Counted from the first letter of the stretch, positions 11,501 to 20,579 are shown. The stretch: 64,000 bases of DNA from Bacteroidaceae bacterium (GCA_900752815.1 CAADWS010000099.1:1-64000); one strand, 5' to 3'. Translations and numbers: made by a program. Notes: a model not told the origin generated them from the sequence alone.

Positions 11501-12797
11501 CTTCGTTGACGACCACACAGGCATTGTTCTCTCTACCCAGAATGTGCCTTATGGTTCAGCCTTGTTTGTCAACGATGGCGACAAGGTGGAGAAAGGTACG
11601 CTCATCGCCAAGTGGGACCCCTTCAATGCCGTTATCATTACGGAAACTGCAGGTACCGTGCAGTTTGAGGATGTGAAGGAAGGTGTGACTTTCCGTACGG
11701 AAGAGGACGACGCTACAGGTCTTCGCGAACGTATCATCATCGAATCCAAGGACCGTGGCCGTGTGCCTTCAGCTCATGTTCTTGACGAGAACGGCGAACT
11801 CATCCGTACCTATAACTTCCCAATCAACGGTCGTATCGCCGTTGAGGACGGTCAGAAGTTGAAGGCCGGTGACGTGCTTATCAAGATTCCTCGTGTCGTT
11901 GGTAGCGCAGGCGACATCACCGGTGGTCTGCCTCGTGTGACCGAGTTGTTTGAGGCACGTAATCCGAGCAATCCTGCTGTGGTTTCCGAAATTGACGGTG
12001 AAATCTCAATGGGTGCTGTCAAGCGCGGACACCGTGAGATTATCGTTACCTCCAAGTTGGGTGAGGTCAAGAAATATCTTGTTTCTCTCTCCAAGCAGAT
12101 TCTGGTACAGGAGAACGACTATGTGCGTGCCGGAACGCCGCTGTCCGACGGTTCCATCACGCCGAGCGACATCCTGGCCATCAAGGGGCCCACGGCGGTG
12201 CAGGAATACATCGTCAACGAGGTGCAGGACGTTTACCGTTTGCAAGGTGTGAAAATCAACGACAAGCACTTTGAGGTAATCGTACGCCAGATGATGCGTA
12301 AGGTGCAGATTAACGAACCGGGTGATACCCGCTTCCTTGAATCTCAGATTGTCGACAAACTTGATTTCGCTGAGGAGAACGACCGCATCTGGGGCAAGAA
12401 GGTAGTCGTGGATGCCGGCGATAGCGAAACCATGAAGAACGGTATGATTGTAACGGCGCGCAAGTTGCGTGAGGAGAATTCACAGTTGAAGCGCCGCGAC
12501 CTCCGTCTCGTACAGGTGCGCGATGCCAAGGCTGCCACTTCTACTCAGATTCTGCAGGGTATCACGCGTGCCGCTTTGCAGACCAAGAGCTTCATGTCGG
12601 CTGCTTCCTTCCAGGAAACGACCAAGGTGCTCAACGAGGCTGCCATCAGCGGTAAGGTGGACTATCTGGAGGGTATGAAGGAGAACGTGATTTGCGGTCA
12701 CCTGATTCCTGCCGGTACGGGCCTTCGTGAGTTCAATCGTATTGTCGTGGGTGATGCCGACGAGTATGAAAAGCTGAACCGTAACGAAGCCGAATAA
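8541..12797 (+). CDS. rpoC: DNA-directed RNA polymerase subunit beta'
   Basis: Beta' subunit (1418 aa), the catalytic subunit of RNA polymerase. The N-terminal zinc finger is at about residues 66-86 ([20 protein letters not shown]). The catalytic magnesium loop NADFDGDQ is near residue 470. The second zinc site includes [11 protein letters not shown] near residue 888. The trigger loop/bridge helix region ([20 protein letters not shown]) is near residue 720. A strong terminator 54 nt downstream closes the operon. Confidence 0.98.
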   Translation: MAFKRDNKIKSNFTKITIGLASPEEIQANSYGEVLKPETINYRTYKPERDGLFCERIFGPTKDYECHCGKYKRIRYKGIVCDRCGVEVTEKKVRRERAGHIQLVVPVAHIWYFRSLPNKIGYLLGIPTKKLDSIIYYERYVVIQPGILADEVAENDLLTEDEYLNLLKKLPKENQYLEDNDPNKFIAKMGAEAVYDLLCRLKLDELSYELRDRANSDSSVQRKNEALKRLQVVEAFRASKDRNKPEWMIMKIIPVTPPELRPLVALDGGRFATSDLNDLYRRVLIRNNRLKRLLEIKAPEVILRNEKRMLQEAVDSLFDNSRKSSAVKSDSNRPLKSLSDYLKGKQGRFRQNLLGKRVDYSARSVIVVGPELNMGECGLPKLMAAELYKPFIIRKLIERGIVKTVKSAKKIVDRREPVIWDILEHVMKGHPVLLNRAPTLHRLGIQAFQPKMIEGKAIQLHPLACTAFNADFDGDQMAVHLPLSNEAILEAQMLMLQSHNILNPANGAPITVPSQDMVLGLYYITKLRPGAKGEGLTFYGPEEAIIAFNEKRVDVHAPVKVLVNDIDEAGMMVKRLVETSVGRVIVNEIIPEEVGYVNTVISKKSLRDIITKVIKTVGMARACHFLDGIKNLGYRKAYEGGLSFNLDDIIIPEEKADIVKRGNDEIDQITMNYNMGFITDNERYNQVIDTWTHVNTDLKKTLMKQMTEADQGFNAVFMMLDSGARGSADQISQLAGMRGLMAKPQKAGAEGRSTIENPILSNFKEGMSVLEYFISTHGARKGLADTALKTADAGYLTRRLVDVSHDVIITEEDCGTLRGLVCTALKDGDEVISSLGERILGRVSVHDIIHPSTGKLIVASGEEITEAVVAEIENSPIESVEIRSVLTCESKHGVCMKCYGRNLATSRMVQKGEAVGVIAAQSIGEPGTQLTLRTFHAGGIAGGAAANATIVAKHDCRLEFEELRTVDVINDDGSMGKVVVGRLAEVRFVDDHTGIVLSTQNVPYGSALFVNDGDKVEKGTLIAKWDPFNAVIITETAGTVQFEDVKEGVTFRTEEDDATGLRERIIIESKDRGRVPSAHVLDENGELIRTYNFPINGRIAVEDGQKLKAGDVLIKIPRVVGSAGDITGGLPRVTELFEARNPSNPAVVSEIDGEISMGAVKRGHREIIVTSKLGEVKKYLVSLSKQILVQENDYVRAGTPLSDGSITPSDILAIKGPTAVQEYIVNEVQDVYRLQGVKINDKHFEVIVRQMMRKVQINEPGDTRFLESQIVDKLDFAEENDRIWGKKVVVDAGDSETMKNGMIVTARKLREENSQLKRRDLRLVQVRDAKAATSTQILQGITRAALQTKSFMSAASFQETTKVLNEAAISGKVDYLEGMKENVICGHLIPAGTGLREFNRIVVGDADEYEKLNRNEAE

Positions 12798-12850
12798 TTG
12801 AAAAGCGAGCTTGGGATTCCCACGTATGCGGAATCCTTAAGACTTAGATA

Positions 12851-12888
12851 AAAAATGCGCCTCCTGCTCAGGGGGCGCATTTTTTTGT
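12851..12888 (+). terminator. rho-independent terminator of rpoBC
   Basis: ATGCGCC at 12855-12861 and GGCGCAT at 12874-12880 form the stem around a short CT/GG-rich loop, followed by T7. Upstream A5 makes it potentially bidirectional. It lies 54 nt after the rpoC stop. Confidence 0.9.
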
Positions 12889-12892
12889 TTTG

Positions 12893-13110
12893 GCGTGAGT
12901 TCGATATAATGAATTTGTGCAATAAGAAGTCAAGCGACTAGATTGGCTGCGAAGTTGTCGACTGATCGGTGCCTTGTATGTCTTATGTTGCAGGCATTCT
13001 TGAGTTCGTTGTTGATTGTCTCGACGAGAGACCTTTTCCAGAGCGTACTCTTTTCATAGAGGTTCATAAATCCAAATCGGTCATTATAGTTAAGGTCGAG
13101 TGCAGAGATA
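12893..13110 (-). pseudogene. 3' remnant of an IS982-type transposase with one terminal repeat
   Basis: The minus strand encodes the C-terminal end of an IS982-family transposase: LWKRSLVETINNELKN followed by RHTRHRSVDNFAANLVA, matching the family hallmark (R)KR-LIE-N--LKN---IEHSRHRS. The remnant lacks the DDE core. A TGA follows NLVA, and the frame then continues LLIAQIHYIELT up to the end GCGTGAGTTCGATATAA (12893-12909). That end matches the 17-bp terminal repeats of the small element at 27344-27552 at 15 of 17 positions. The remnant abuts the stop of the S41 gene. Family assignment is from recalled motifs, not a search. Confidence 0.65.
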
Positions 13111-14715
13111 TCACTTATTGATATAGACATCTTCGGAAATAAGCTCAAGTGTTTTCTGGATATAAGGATCTTCCAATTCATGTTCGTTCCTATAAATTTC
13201 CTCGAATGTTAACGGAATAGTGCAATCGGGCAACACTCCTCGATTATAAGGGAATCTTTCGTCCACGATTTCATCCATCACACATTTTACAAGAGGTATT
13301 CGGCAGGTCGTGCCGGAATTTGACAGAAAGACATTGGCAAATTTCAGAGCCTTCATATAATGATAAGCCGTACCTGTTTCGCGTCCAACGAGATAAACTC
13401 TTCGATTACGGGCAAGACAACCGGAAAATTCGCTGGCCGCAGATTTAGAAGAAGAGTTGATGAATACATATAGCCGACCATGGTAAATAACATGATTGTT
13501 TGTAGAACCACTTGCTTTTTCGTGATTTAGATAATAGCCCTTTCTTCCTTTCCGGGGCTTGTAGGAAGAAAAAGTCAAAGTATCGTTTTCTATAAAATTT
13601 GTTGTGCCGCTGATACATTTGTTGTTCACCATCTGATAACCTCCTCTATTGGCATATGGCTTTGCAATAAAACAATCAAGCAGACGATAGAGCACATCCG
13701 GATTGCCGCCCAGATTATTGCGTACATCAAAAATAAGATTTTTATATCTTGAATTTTCAGCATCTCTGATACAATCAATGAGTTGTTCCGTTTCTACGTC
13801 ATTCAAATTGAATGTTGATAGACCTAAATATGCCGTGGAGTCATTTATTGGACGATATACGAAGTTCAGTTTAAATCTGTTCCACCATTGATTGCGGCTA
13901 TCATAAAGTAGCTTAAGTTGGTAGTCTTTATAATGTACATCTCTATTACGCGGCAACATCTCAAGTATCAGTTGTTCTCCATCTGCAAACTCGTATCTGA
14001 CTACATTCTTCCCTATTGGACATGTACGCAATAATGTTTGGTAATATATACAAAGATTGTTAGCCAATTGTTCCTCCATCATGCTTTCCACCTTACCGTC
14101 ATAATTGGTTATAAATGTTTTGGTTTCACGAACAATGTCTTCAACTTGGCGTCCGTCCACCTTTTTCAGTTCGCGTCCCACATATTGTTCTTTTCCTTCA
14201 ACAGCTTGCGTAACAATAACCCTACCTCCTATTTGTCCGAAATCCAACGGCATAAACCATCTTTCGGAGTTAGGCATATTGATATTCATATTTGTCCAAA
14301 AATCGAGATGACTATCGTGAATCAGATAATTAATTTTTTTGCAAGCTCTATAAAATCTATTACCGTCTATCTTATCAGGTAAAGAGGCGATGATGTCCGC
14401 TGTTAGAGAATCAATTGTCTTCGGCATTGTCAAGTCCTCTACACCAGGATAGAGATTCTTTAGAGCTTCTGAAAAACTGATTAAATCTTCACTAGCTTCT
14501 TTACGAGTTAATTCTGTTTTACGAGGTTTAGCTTGGGGAACAATAAAAGTGGTCTTCAAACCAAATGGTGACATTGGATCTGCAGAACGTCCGTTGCGTG
14601 AAAAAGCGATACAGATACATGGTTCATGAATATTCTTGTAAGCATATCCCATAAAACCTATGGTGTCACCACGCATAAGTCTTTCTCCCGTCTTGAAGGT
14701 ATTAGCAAATTTCAA
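13111..14715 (-). CDS. S41-type peptidase domain protein, downstream part of a frameshifted gene
   Basis: The 534-aa frame carries an S41/C-terminal-processing-protease-like domain. FDVRNNLGG near residue 340 is the S41 core strand and loop, and KSAASEFSG holds the probable catalytic serine. The N-terminal 60 residues (GERLMRGDTIGFMG, then SADPMSPFG) resemble the second half of an M23/LytM fold. The frame is open without an ATG to about 14814, and upstream residues (NEIKLIGADCDEKYINGQIS) continue the domain from the adjacent N-terminal piece at 14810-15079. The two pieces join if one A is removed from the A7 run at 14813-14819. Repaired length is about 655 aa. The start at 14715 is a TTG and is not a credible native start. 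Likely a periplasmic peptidase or peptidase-like protein. Confidence 0.75.
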   Translation of the reverse strand: MKFANTFKTGERLMRGDTIGFMGYAYKNIHEPCICIAFSRNGRSADPMSPFGLKTTFIVPQAKPRKTELTRKEASEDLISFSEALKNLYPGVEDLTMPKTIDSLTADIIASLPDKIDGNRFYRACKKINYLIHDSHLDFWTNMNINMPNSERWFMPLDFGQIGGRVIVTQAVEGKEQYVGRELKKVDGRQVEDIVRETKTFITNYDGKVESMMEEQLANNLCIYYQTLLRTCPIGKNVVRYEFADGEQLILEMLPRNRDVHYKDYQLKLLYDSRNQWWNRFKLNFVYRPINDSTAYLGLSTFNLNDVETEQLIDCIRDAENSRYKNLIFDVRNNLGGNPDVLYRLLDCFIAKPYANRGGYQMVNNKCISGTTNFIENDTLTFSSYKPRKGRKGYYLNHEKASGSTNNHVIYHGRLYVFINSSSKSAASEFSGCLARNRRVYLVGRETGTAYHYMKALKFANVFLSNSGTTCRIPLVKCVMDEIVDERFPYNRGVLPDCTIPLTFEEIYRNEHELEDPYIQKTLELISEDVYINK

Positions 14716-14809
14716 TCCACTGATGTGCAGGACTCCTCCGTTTTTGGACTGAAGAGAAATCTGTCCGTTAATATACTTTTCATCGCAGTCTGCACCAATT
14801 AGCTTAATC

Positions 14810-15079
14810 TCATTTTTTTAGATCTCCATTGTATTGTCTACTAATACTTTGCGATAGGTTATACTTGAAAGTAAGGCTTACGCGGTTTACAACAGCATCA
14901 AACGGACATAATATAGGTGAACCTTCTTTTCCTGCGACAAATATATTATCAAAATTCAGCTCTGTACCAATAAAGTCTTGCGGGCGGTAAAGTATCCCGT
15001 CCTCTGCTTTTTGCTCCGCAACAGGCCAAGTCCAAAATACTTTGTCTTGCGCGCATAGAATTACGGATGTCAAAAACAA
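14810..15079 (-). pseudogene. N-terminal part of the frameshifted M23-like/S41 gene
   Basis: An 89-aa piece: a hydrophobic secretion signal ending at about LCAQD, then PQDFIGTELNFDN and KEGSPILCPFDAVVNRVSL, typical of the opening strands of an M23/LytM-like domain. It stops at TGA immediately after K-K in an A7 run (14813-14819); the next frame continues the same domain into 13111-14715. The start is also uncertain: TTG 15079 is in frame, while an ATG at 15095 that would give a better signal peptide is out of frame by one base in a T run. Pseudogene, phase-variable gene and sequencing error are all possible. Confidence 0.6.
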
Positions 15080-15099
15080 AACATATTATTCTCATACTG

Positions 15100-15107
15100 C
15101 AAATATA
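15100..15107 (-). promoter_or_regulatory. putative -7 box (TATATTTG, minus strand)
   Basis: The plus strand reads CAAATATA, which is TATATTTG on the minus strand and a perfect match to the Bacteroidetes -7 consensus TAnnTTTG. It lies just upstream of the M23-like/S41 gene. No clear -33 TTTG at the usual spacing. Transcription would begin near 15094, almost on the ATG at 15095. Confidence 0.4.
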
Positions 15108-15461
15108 TAATAGTCTTATAATAGTCTTAGCCCCAAAAGGTTGACTGTTTTTGTGTTAAACCAGACGCCTGCTGACTTCTTTATGTTCTCCCTATAGTTT
15201 GTTATCATAAAGTTTCCTATCACCATAAGGAAATGACGAAACCTGTAGAATTGTCGCTGGGGCCTTTATTGGACAATTTATGCTTCACAAAACAGGCATT
15301 TATTTGAAATGATTTTCTCTGTTTTTAGAGTCTTTATTGCAATATCTCCATAACAGGTTCACCATTTTTCATTGTATTGTTGATGCTGTCAGCCTGTGCA
15401 TGATCTTAGGGATTTCTATTTCTGTCATGCAGACAGTAATCGGAAACGGATGCGTGTACTC
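15108..15461. other. intergenic region without recognisable features
   Basis: About 350 bp between the frameshifted peptidase gene and the 3' end of the DUF6624 gene. AT-rich, with no homologous reading frame, RNA gene or clear hairpin. Confidence 0.5.
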
Positions 15462-16190
15462 TTATTCTCCGTCTTTTGCCTTGGCGTCCGATTCCATCTT
15501 TTTCAGTTGTTCCACGGTGAGTTTCGGGTCATATATCACTTCACATCCCGTGGATTCCCGGAGCAGACGGAGATAATCCTCCATACTGGCGATGCCTGCT
15601 TCGCTGCGGCGCCGGTTGAGATGTTCCGGGTCTTCTACGGGCCAGATGTAGAGCCGTTGGCGGCCGTTTTCCGTGAAGGTGTAGGCTTGTGTGCCATATT
15701 GCTGTGCTTTTCCTTCATGCAGGCGCACGCGGTCGGTCAGTGTGGCGATGTGGCTGGCGGCTATATGACCTTTCCCGGCGGCCTCCCGCATGAGGGGGAG
15801 ATAGCGTTTCTGCATTTCTGGCTCCGCATGGTCAATGATGAGCCAGAGGGTGGTGTAGGATGCCGGTTGCAGATGTTCCGGCAGCCCGTTTTTGAGCACT
15901 TGTTCCACAAGTTGCTGATTGGCCTGGTCTATCGAATCCTGTAGCAGACTGAGTGTGGTCAGACTGTCCAGCGTGCTGTCGCTGACCGGTGGCTGGTTGA
16001 TTCGTTTCATGAGTTGCAGCGTCTGGCTTCTGATGTCCTGGTCCTTTTGCCGTGCCTCTGCCAGCAGCGAGTCGATGGTTGCCGTGTGTTGGGCACAGGC
16101 GGGATATGCCATGAGCAGCAGAGCGGCAAGCAGGATGCCGTGTCTTGTCGTGAGTGTGAGTGTCATGTCCTGTTGAGTGTTGGGTTTCAT
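15462..16190 (-). CDS. DUF6624-like exported protein
   Basis: A 242-aa protein with a signal peptide (hydrophobic segment ILLAALLLMAYPACAQ) followed by an alpha-helical domain. The motifs TLWLIIDHAEPEMQKRYLPL and ATLTDRVRLHEGKAQQYGTQ are the core of the DUF6624 family, whose function is unknown. A further C-terminal part (RRRSEAGIASMEDYLRLL) is also typical. The frame extends upstream to 16265, but ATG 16190 or ATG 16166 (MTLTLTTRHG) gives a proper signal peptide; 16190 is chosen with limited confidence. A 10-bp inverted repeat lies just upstream of the start. Follows the two DUF2807 genes on the same strand. Confidence 0.75.
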   Translation of the reverse strand: MKPNTQQDMTLTLTTRHGILLAALLLMAYPACAQHTATIDSLLAEARQKDQDIRSQTLQLMKRINQPPVSDSTLDSLTTLSLLQDSIDQANQQLVEQVLKNGLPEHLQPASYTTLWLIIDHAEPEMQKRYLPLMREAAGKGHIAASHIATLTDRVRLHEGKAQQYGTQAYTFTENGRQRLYIWPVEDPEHLNRRRSEAGIASMEDYLRLLRESTGCEVIYDPKLTVEQLKKMESDAKAKDGE

Positions 16191-16196
16191 AAAGAG

Positions 16197-16250
16197 CAGT
16201 GCCACGCGCTTTACCGGTAGGCTTGCCGTTGGGCAGGGCACGTGGCACTG
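16197..16250 (-). promoter_or_regulatory. long hairpin just upstream of the DUF6624 start
   Basis: CAGTGCCACG (16197-16206) and CGTGGCACTG (16241-16250) are perfect 10-bp inverted repeats. The hairpin ends 6 nt before ATG 16190, and the T run after it is weak. It may be an inefficient terminator for the upstream DUF2807 gene or a structured 5' leader. Confidence 0.4.
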
Positions 16251-16274
16251 ATGGATATCTGGCACTGGAAACGA

Positions 16275-17303
16275 TTATAGTTTCTGTGGTTTCTTCGTGC
16301 CGCTGTGTTTGATTTCCGGATTACCGGAGTAGTAGATTTTGCCGTTTCCGGAGGTGGTGGTGTTCAGTTGTTTTTTCGCATGGCACTGAATCCGCCCGAA
16401 TCCGCTGACCACCGCATACGCAGTTTCCGCTTTCAGCTCATTGGCTGTCACTTTTCCGGTTCCTGAGGCCGAGTAGCTTGCGTTCCGGGTGGTTCCGCTG
16501 AGTCGCATGGAGCCTGTGCCCGATAACTTTGCCTGGGTGTCTTCAGCCTGTATGTCCTTGCAGATGAGATTGCCGGTGCCGGAGATGTTACAGTTGAGGT
16601 CGTCGGTGTGGAGGCCGTCAATGTTGACGGAACCCGTTCCGGAGAGGTCGAGAAGCACTTTGTCCGAAGCCCTCAGGTCTTGTGCGGTCACGCTTCCGGT
16701 GCCTTTGATTTCGATGTTGATTTCTTTTGCCTCAGAGAGTTGGCCGAGTTCGAGACTCCCCGTGCCGGTGAGGTCGATTTCCAGTTCGTCCTGGCACCTG
16801 ATGCCATGGGCCGTTATTCTGCTCGTACCCTTGCTTTCAATTTTGAGCCGCTCGGCTTTCAACTCCTCTGCCAGTGTCAGCAGGCAGGTGCCGGTGGTTT
16901 CTATTTCTTCGAGCTCCGGTGAGCCGATGGTGATTTCCAGCACGTTGAGAGACAGGCTGACTCCCTTTTTGAAGCCGATTTTCAGGGTCTCGTCCTCCAC
17001 GCGGATGTCCATCTGGTCAAAGATATTGTCGGACGTGCGGATGTTGAGTCTGGGCTGACTGGAAGGTTCATAGCGCACATCGCCACAGCCCGTGAGGAGA
17101 ATCTTCTTGAAGTCCTTTATCTTGATGTCGCGGCTGATGACGTTGTCGCTGGCGTAAATTTTTTGCTGTGCGTCGCCGTTGTTTATGTTGATGCTGTACT
17201 TCTGATTCGACGGCATCTGGTCGGTGTCAAGCGAATTTTTGTGCTGGGCACAGGAGGTGACAACGAATAGGAGCAATGTGGCAAGAATACTGATTTGTTT
17301 CAT
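16275..17303 (-). CDS. DUF2807 (head-GIN domain) lipoprotein, copy 1
   Basis: A 342-aa lipoprotein; signal LLFVVTSC with lipobox Cys near residue 18. The mature part has the GIN/DUF2807 beta-solenoid start (IKDFKKILLTGCGDVRYE) and many repeats of the form SGTGS with alternating hydrophobic strands, ending in an extended beta-solenoid. Family members are bacterial cell-envelope proteins of unclear function. Encoded directly downstream of a paralogue (17434-18492) with the same architecture, including the shared segments QPR-IRTSDN and the C-terminal SGNGKIYYSGNPEIKHSG. Confidence 0.85.
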   Translation of the reverse strand: MKQISILATLLLFVVTSCAQHKNSLDTDQMPSNQKYSININNGDAQQKIYASDNVISRDIKIKDFKKILLTGCGDVRYEPSSQPRLNIRTSDNIFDQMDIRVEDETLKIGFKKGVSLSLNVLEITIGSPELEEIETTGTCLLTLAEELKAERLKIESKGTSRITAHGIRCQDELEIDLTGTGSLELGQLSEAKEINIEIKGTGSVTAQDLRASDKVLLDLSGTGSVNIDGLHTDDLNCNISGTGNLICKDIQAEDTQAKLSGTGSMRLSGTTRNASYSASGTGKVTANELKAETAYAVVSGFGRIQCHAKKQLNTTTSGNGKIYYSGNPEIKHSGTKKPQKL

Positions 17304-17433
17304 GGTAGTATGATTTGCATTGTGGAGGAATCTGCCGTTGTAGGTCCGCTTGGTCGGCGGCAGTGCCTTTGACGGCGTTCGCCTCCGGAACTTTTTGCCT
17401 GCGCGGCAGGAGCGGTCCGGTTGCAGTGAGATG

Positions 17434-18492
17434 CTATAGTTTTTTAGGTTTCATCGAGCCGGAGTGGTTGAGAACGGGATTACCGGCATAGGAAATTTGT
17501 CCGGCATCAGCCGTAGTAGTATGCAGTTGCTTTTCCGCGTAGCACTCAATGCTTCCTGCATTGCCGACCGAGGCGTCCGTTGTTTCCGTCTTCAGATTTC
17601 CGGCTATCACTTTGCCGCAATCCTTTACAGTATAGTGGGCTCTTTGGGTAGCACCGCCCAGTTCCATGGAGCCTGTTCCGGAAAGTTGCGCTCTGGTGTC
17701 ATTGGCCAGGAAGTTCTTGCATTTGATTTTTCCCGCACCGCTGATGTTGCAGTTGAAGACATCTGTACGGATTTCTTTGACATTCGATTCCCCTACGCCG
17801 GAATTGTGGAAAACCATTGTATTGGAAGCGACGAACTGGCCGGCTGTGATATGGCCTATACCGTCGATTCCGATTTTGATATCTTTGGCTTTGGTCTGCT
17901 CTGCCAAGTTGAATTTGCTGATACCTTCGAGATTGAGTTCCAGCTTGTCCTTGCAGGTGATGTTGCCATCGGCCGTTACGTTACAGATGCCGCTGGTGTG
18001 TATTTTCAACCGGTCAGTCGTCAGGTTGCCGGCCAGTTGCAGATTGGCCATGCCGTTCATTTTCACTTCCTCCAGTTGAGGAGAGCCGACGATGACGTCG
18101 AATACGTCCAACGAAACGTAGACGTCCTTCCTAAAGTCTATGGTCAGCGTTTCGTTTTCCACCTTGACTGTCACCACATCGAAAACGTTGTCAGAGGTGC
18201 GGATGCTGACGCGGGGCTGCTGGGAATATTCATAGCGTATGTTGCCGTATGAGGAGAGGTGGATACGTTTGAAGTCCGTAAGTTTGAAATCGCGGCTGAT
18301 GATGTTGTCGCTGGCATACAGCCGCGGATTCCCTTCATTCTGGTTGATGTTCATGGCATACTTTTTGTGTGCCGAACTGTTGGTGACACTGGGGGCTGGC
18401 GTGTCCTGGGTTGCGTATTTGCTCTGGGCACAGGACATGGTGGTGATGGCGGTGAGTAAAAGCCATGTTGTCAATAAGTGAATGTGTTTCAT
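17434..18492 (-). CDS. DUF2807 (head-GIN domain) lipoprotein, copy 2
   Basis: A 352-aa paralogue of the adjacent gene, with lipobox ITTMSC, the same ASDNIISRDFKLTDFKRIHL motif and the same C-terminal GNPVLNHSGSMKPKKL ending. Sequence drift relative to copy 1 is considerable (fewer canonical SGTGS turns), so the duplication is not recent. The pair probably forms one transcript with the DUF6624 gene. Envelope location is predicted from the lipobox; the role is unknown. Confidence 0.85.
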   Translation of the reverse strand: MKHIHLLTTWLLLTAITTMSCAQSKYATQDTPAPSVTNSSAHKKYAMNINQNEGNPRLYASDNIISRDFKLTDFKRIHLSSYGNIRYEYSQQPRVSIRTSDNVFDVVTVKVENETLTIDFRKDVYVSLDVFDVIVGSPQLEEVKMNGMANLQLAGNLTTDRLKIHTSGICNVTADGNITCKDKLELNLEGISKFNLAEQTKAKDIKIGIDGIGHITAGQFVASNTMVFHNSGVGESNVKEIRTDVFNCNISGAGKIKCKNFLANDTRAQLSGTGSMELGGATQRAHYTVKDCGKVIAGNLKTETTDASVGNAGSIECYAEKQLHTTTADAGQISYAGNPVLNHSGSMKPKKL

Positions 18493-18963
18493 AATACTGA
18501 GGTATTATCAGGTGGCTGAGTGGTGATGGTGCATCCTCTCTGCGCCCCTTCGGTTAATAAATGCTGCCCTTTCGGTCCTGTCCGTTGTGGCATTTTGGAG
18601 TGGCGGCTGTCCGTGGCAAGGGGTTGTTCCCGTGTTCCGCTTGGGGAAGTACGGAGCAGGACGATTGAGCCGTTAGTTAGGTGAATATTCGCGTGATTAC
18701 ATTTATTCTGTCTTGTGCAGAGTCAGTAGAATGGTATGGAGAAACCGGTGTTTAACGGGATTGTCCTTGGTGTGACATATCCTGTTGTCTACAAAAATAG
18801 AGATAAAATTGATAAAAAGAGAGTATATACGTCTTTTTTCGAGAACTTTCTGTTTCTGTGCTTTGGGCTGCGCCCTTTGCCGGTATCTTCCGCGGGCCGG
18901 CATTGTGGCGCGGGCGGGACAGGCGGAAGAGGGGAAGGGCTGCTGAAGGCTGAAGAAAGAGGT
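18493..18963. other. intergenic region upstream of the DUF2807 genes
   Basis: About 470 bp before the 21-bp-period repeat. The only candidate signal is CAAAAATA at 18792-18799, i.e. TATTTTTG on the minus strand, a possible -7 box for the DUF2807 genes but nearly 300 bp from the start and without a clear -33 element. No supported gene. Confidence 0.4.
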
Positions 18964-19055
18964 CGGAAAACACTCAGTACTTTAGAAAAAACTGTCAGTA
19001 CTTTAGAAAATTCTTTCCTTACTTTTGTTTTTCCTAAAGTACTGAGTGTTTTCCG
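18964..19055. repeat. 21-bp-period dispersed repeat, copy A, within a 22-bp inverted repeat
   Basis: Units beginning TCAGTACTTTAGAAAA at 18974, 18995 and (degenerate, TCCTTACTTTTG) 19016 are spaced exactly 21 bp apart. The block is closed by perfect 22-bp arms at 18964-18985 and 19034-19055. The plus-strand frame reads STLEKTVSTLE. Related blocks occur at 27408-27482 and 43381-43443. No gene is evident. Confidence 0.8.
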
Positions 19056-19114
19056 GCTTCCTTCAGCATCGTGTTTTTTCGCGTGGAAGTTATCCCGTGG
19101 TGCCTGTTGCGTGG

Positions 19115-19165
19115 AAAAGAAAACACCGGACAGCGTCGTCCAGAAATGACGGTGCTGTCCGGTGT
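19115..19165 (-). terminator. rho-independent terminator of the RND efflux operon
   Basis: A perfect 12-bp stem (19123-19134 with 19154-19165; core ACACCGGACAGC) is followed on the minus strand by TTTTCTTTT. It lies 44 nt downstream of the outer-membrane channel gene stop. Confidence 0.85.
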
Positions 19166-19208
19166 CCGGGTTGGTTTTGTCTGCCGGAAACGTCCGGCTA
19201 ATCTGTGG

Positions 19209-20579
19209 TTAATATCCTCCGCCCAGTGCGTGGTAGAGCGAAATGACGCCCTGAATTTCGTCGAAGCGGTCGGTGGCCTCGGTGAGTTCGGCTTGCAGCA
19301 GGTCCCGGCGGGCAGTAATCACTTCCAGATAGTTCTGTGAGGAATGCTGCATCAGCAGTTCAGAGCTGCGCAGTGCGGAGCGCAACATCTGCGTTTGCTG
19401 TGCGTCAAGCCGGATGCGTCCGCGTGCCGTCTGCCAGCGCATCAGTGCATCGTTGACCTCGGCACCGGCGTCCAGCAGACTCTGGCGGAAGGTGAGCAGC
19501 GCTTCCTCCTGTTGTGCCTTGGCTACCTTGAGGTTGGCAATGTTGCGTCCTTGCTGGAAAAGCGGTTGCACCAGGGAGCCTACCGCCTGAAGCAGCCAGG
19601 TGGCCGGATTGGTGACGGCCATTCCGCTGCCGTTGGTCCATCCGGCCGAACCGCTGAGGGTCAGTGACGGATAGAATGCCGCGCGGGCGGCGTTGGTGGC
19701 ATAATAGGCTTCGGCCAGCTGGGCTTCGCTCTGGCGCACATCGGGACGCCGGGCCAGCAACTGGAGCGGCACGCCGGTGCACAGGGTGTCGGGGAAGCGC
19801 TGTTCGTCAATCGACGAGCGTTCCAGCCGCTGGGGCACCTGTCCGAGCAGCGTCGACAGAGAGTTCTCCATTTCGTTCACCTGTCTTTCCAGCGAAAGCA
19901 GTGAAGCGTCGACGGCGAGCTTCTGCGCTTCGGTTTGTGCCACGGCCAGTTCCGTTGTGGTGCCGGCCCGCTTGAGCGCCTTCATCGTGCGCAGATGTTC
20001 GGCCCAGGTGGCGGCTGTGCGGCGGGTGATGTCCACCTGTTTGTCCAGCATCAGCAGTGAGTAGTAACTGTTGGCAATGGTGGCGATGAGCTGCGTCTGC
20101 ACGGCCTGTTCGTAGGCCTGCTGCTGCTCCAGCACGCTTTTTGCTCCCCGGTGGGCGTTGAGCTGTTTGCCGAAAATGTCAATTTCCCAGTCGGCACTGG
20201 CCGCGAGCTTGAAGGCTTTGGCGGCCTTTGAGCCGTCCGAACTGGTGAGCGTGCCTTGTGCCGACGCGTCTGCGGTGGGCAGATAGCCCAGCCGGGCATT
20301 CATCAGCAGGGCCTCGGCTTCCTTCACGCGCAAGCGGGCCACGTTGAGGTCGGTATTCTGCTGCAGGCCGGTTTCGATGTACTGCTGCAGCCATGGGTCA
20401 GTAAAAAGTTGTTTCCATGAAAGTGTGGCCAGCGAAGCCGTATCGTCAATGGCGATGGGACGGCGGAACAGGCTGTCGGAAACTGTAACGCTTGCCGGTC
20501 GCTCATAAGGACGGTAGATATGGCATCCGCTCAGCGTGGCTGCGGCGAGCAAGCACGAAAAAACTATTTTTTTTGTCAT
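19209..20579 (-). CDS. RND efflux outer-membrane lipoprotein (OprM/NodT family)
   Basis: A 456-aa TolC-like outer-membrane channel. The lipoprotein signal AAATLSGC is followed by IYRPYERPASV. Two outer-membrane-efflux-protein repeats contain long helices, for example NTDLNVARLRVKEAEALL and RRPDVRQSEAQLAEAYYATN, the latter typical of the NodT subfamily. It is the last gene of a three-gene operon: adaptor 23750-24886, pump 20585-23740 (5-bp spacer) and this channel. Together they would form a complete drug/toxin exporter across the envelope. A terminator lies 44 bp downstream. Confidence 0.93.
   Translation of the reverse strand: MTKKIVFSCLLAAATLSGCHIYRPYERPASVTVSDSLFRRPIAIDDTASLATLSWKQLFTDPWLQQYIETGLQQNTDLNVARLRVKEAEALLMNARLGYLPTADASAQGTLTSSDGSKAAKAFKLAASADWEIDIFGKQLNAHRGAKSVLEQQQAYEQAVQTQLIATIANSYYSLLMLDKQVDITRRTAATWAEHLRTMKALKRAGTTTELAVAQTEAQKLAVDASLLSLERQVNEMENSLSTLLGQVPQRLERSSIDEQRFPDTLCTGVPLQLLARRPDVRQSEAQLAEAYYATNAARAAFYPSLTLSGSAGWTNGSGMAVTNPATWLLQAVGSLVQPLFQQGRNIANLKVAKAQQEEALLTFRQSLLDAGAEVNDALMRWQTARGRIRLDAQQTQMLRSALRSSELLMQHSSQNYLEVITARRDLLQAELTEATDRFDEIQGVISLYHALGGGY

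Noticed and set aside
14813..14819. Programmed -1 frameshifting on the A7 tract of the S41 gene
   Set aside because: A -1 shift leads to a stop after four codons; the downstream frame needs +1 (one A fewer), so the usual slippery mechanism does not fit.
18736..19149. 137-aa ORF across copy A of the 21-bp repeat
   Set aside because: No family, odd composition, and it runs through the hairpin repeat; more likely chance open frame.
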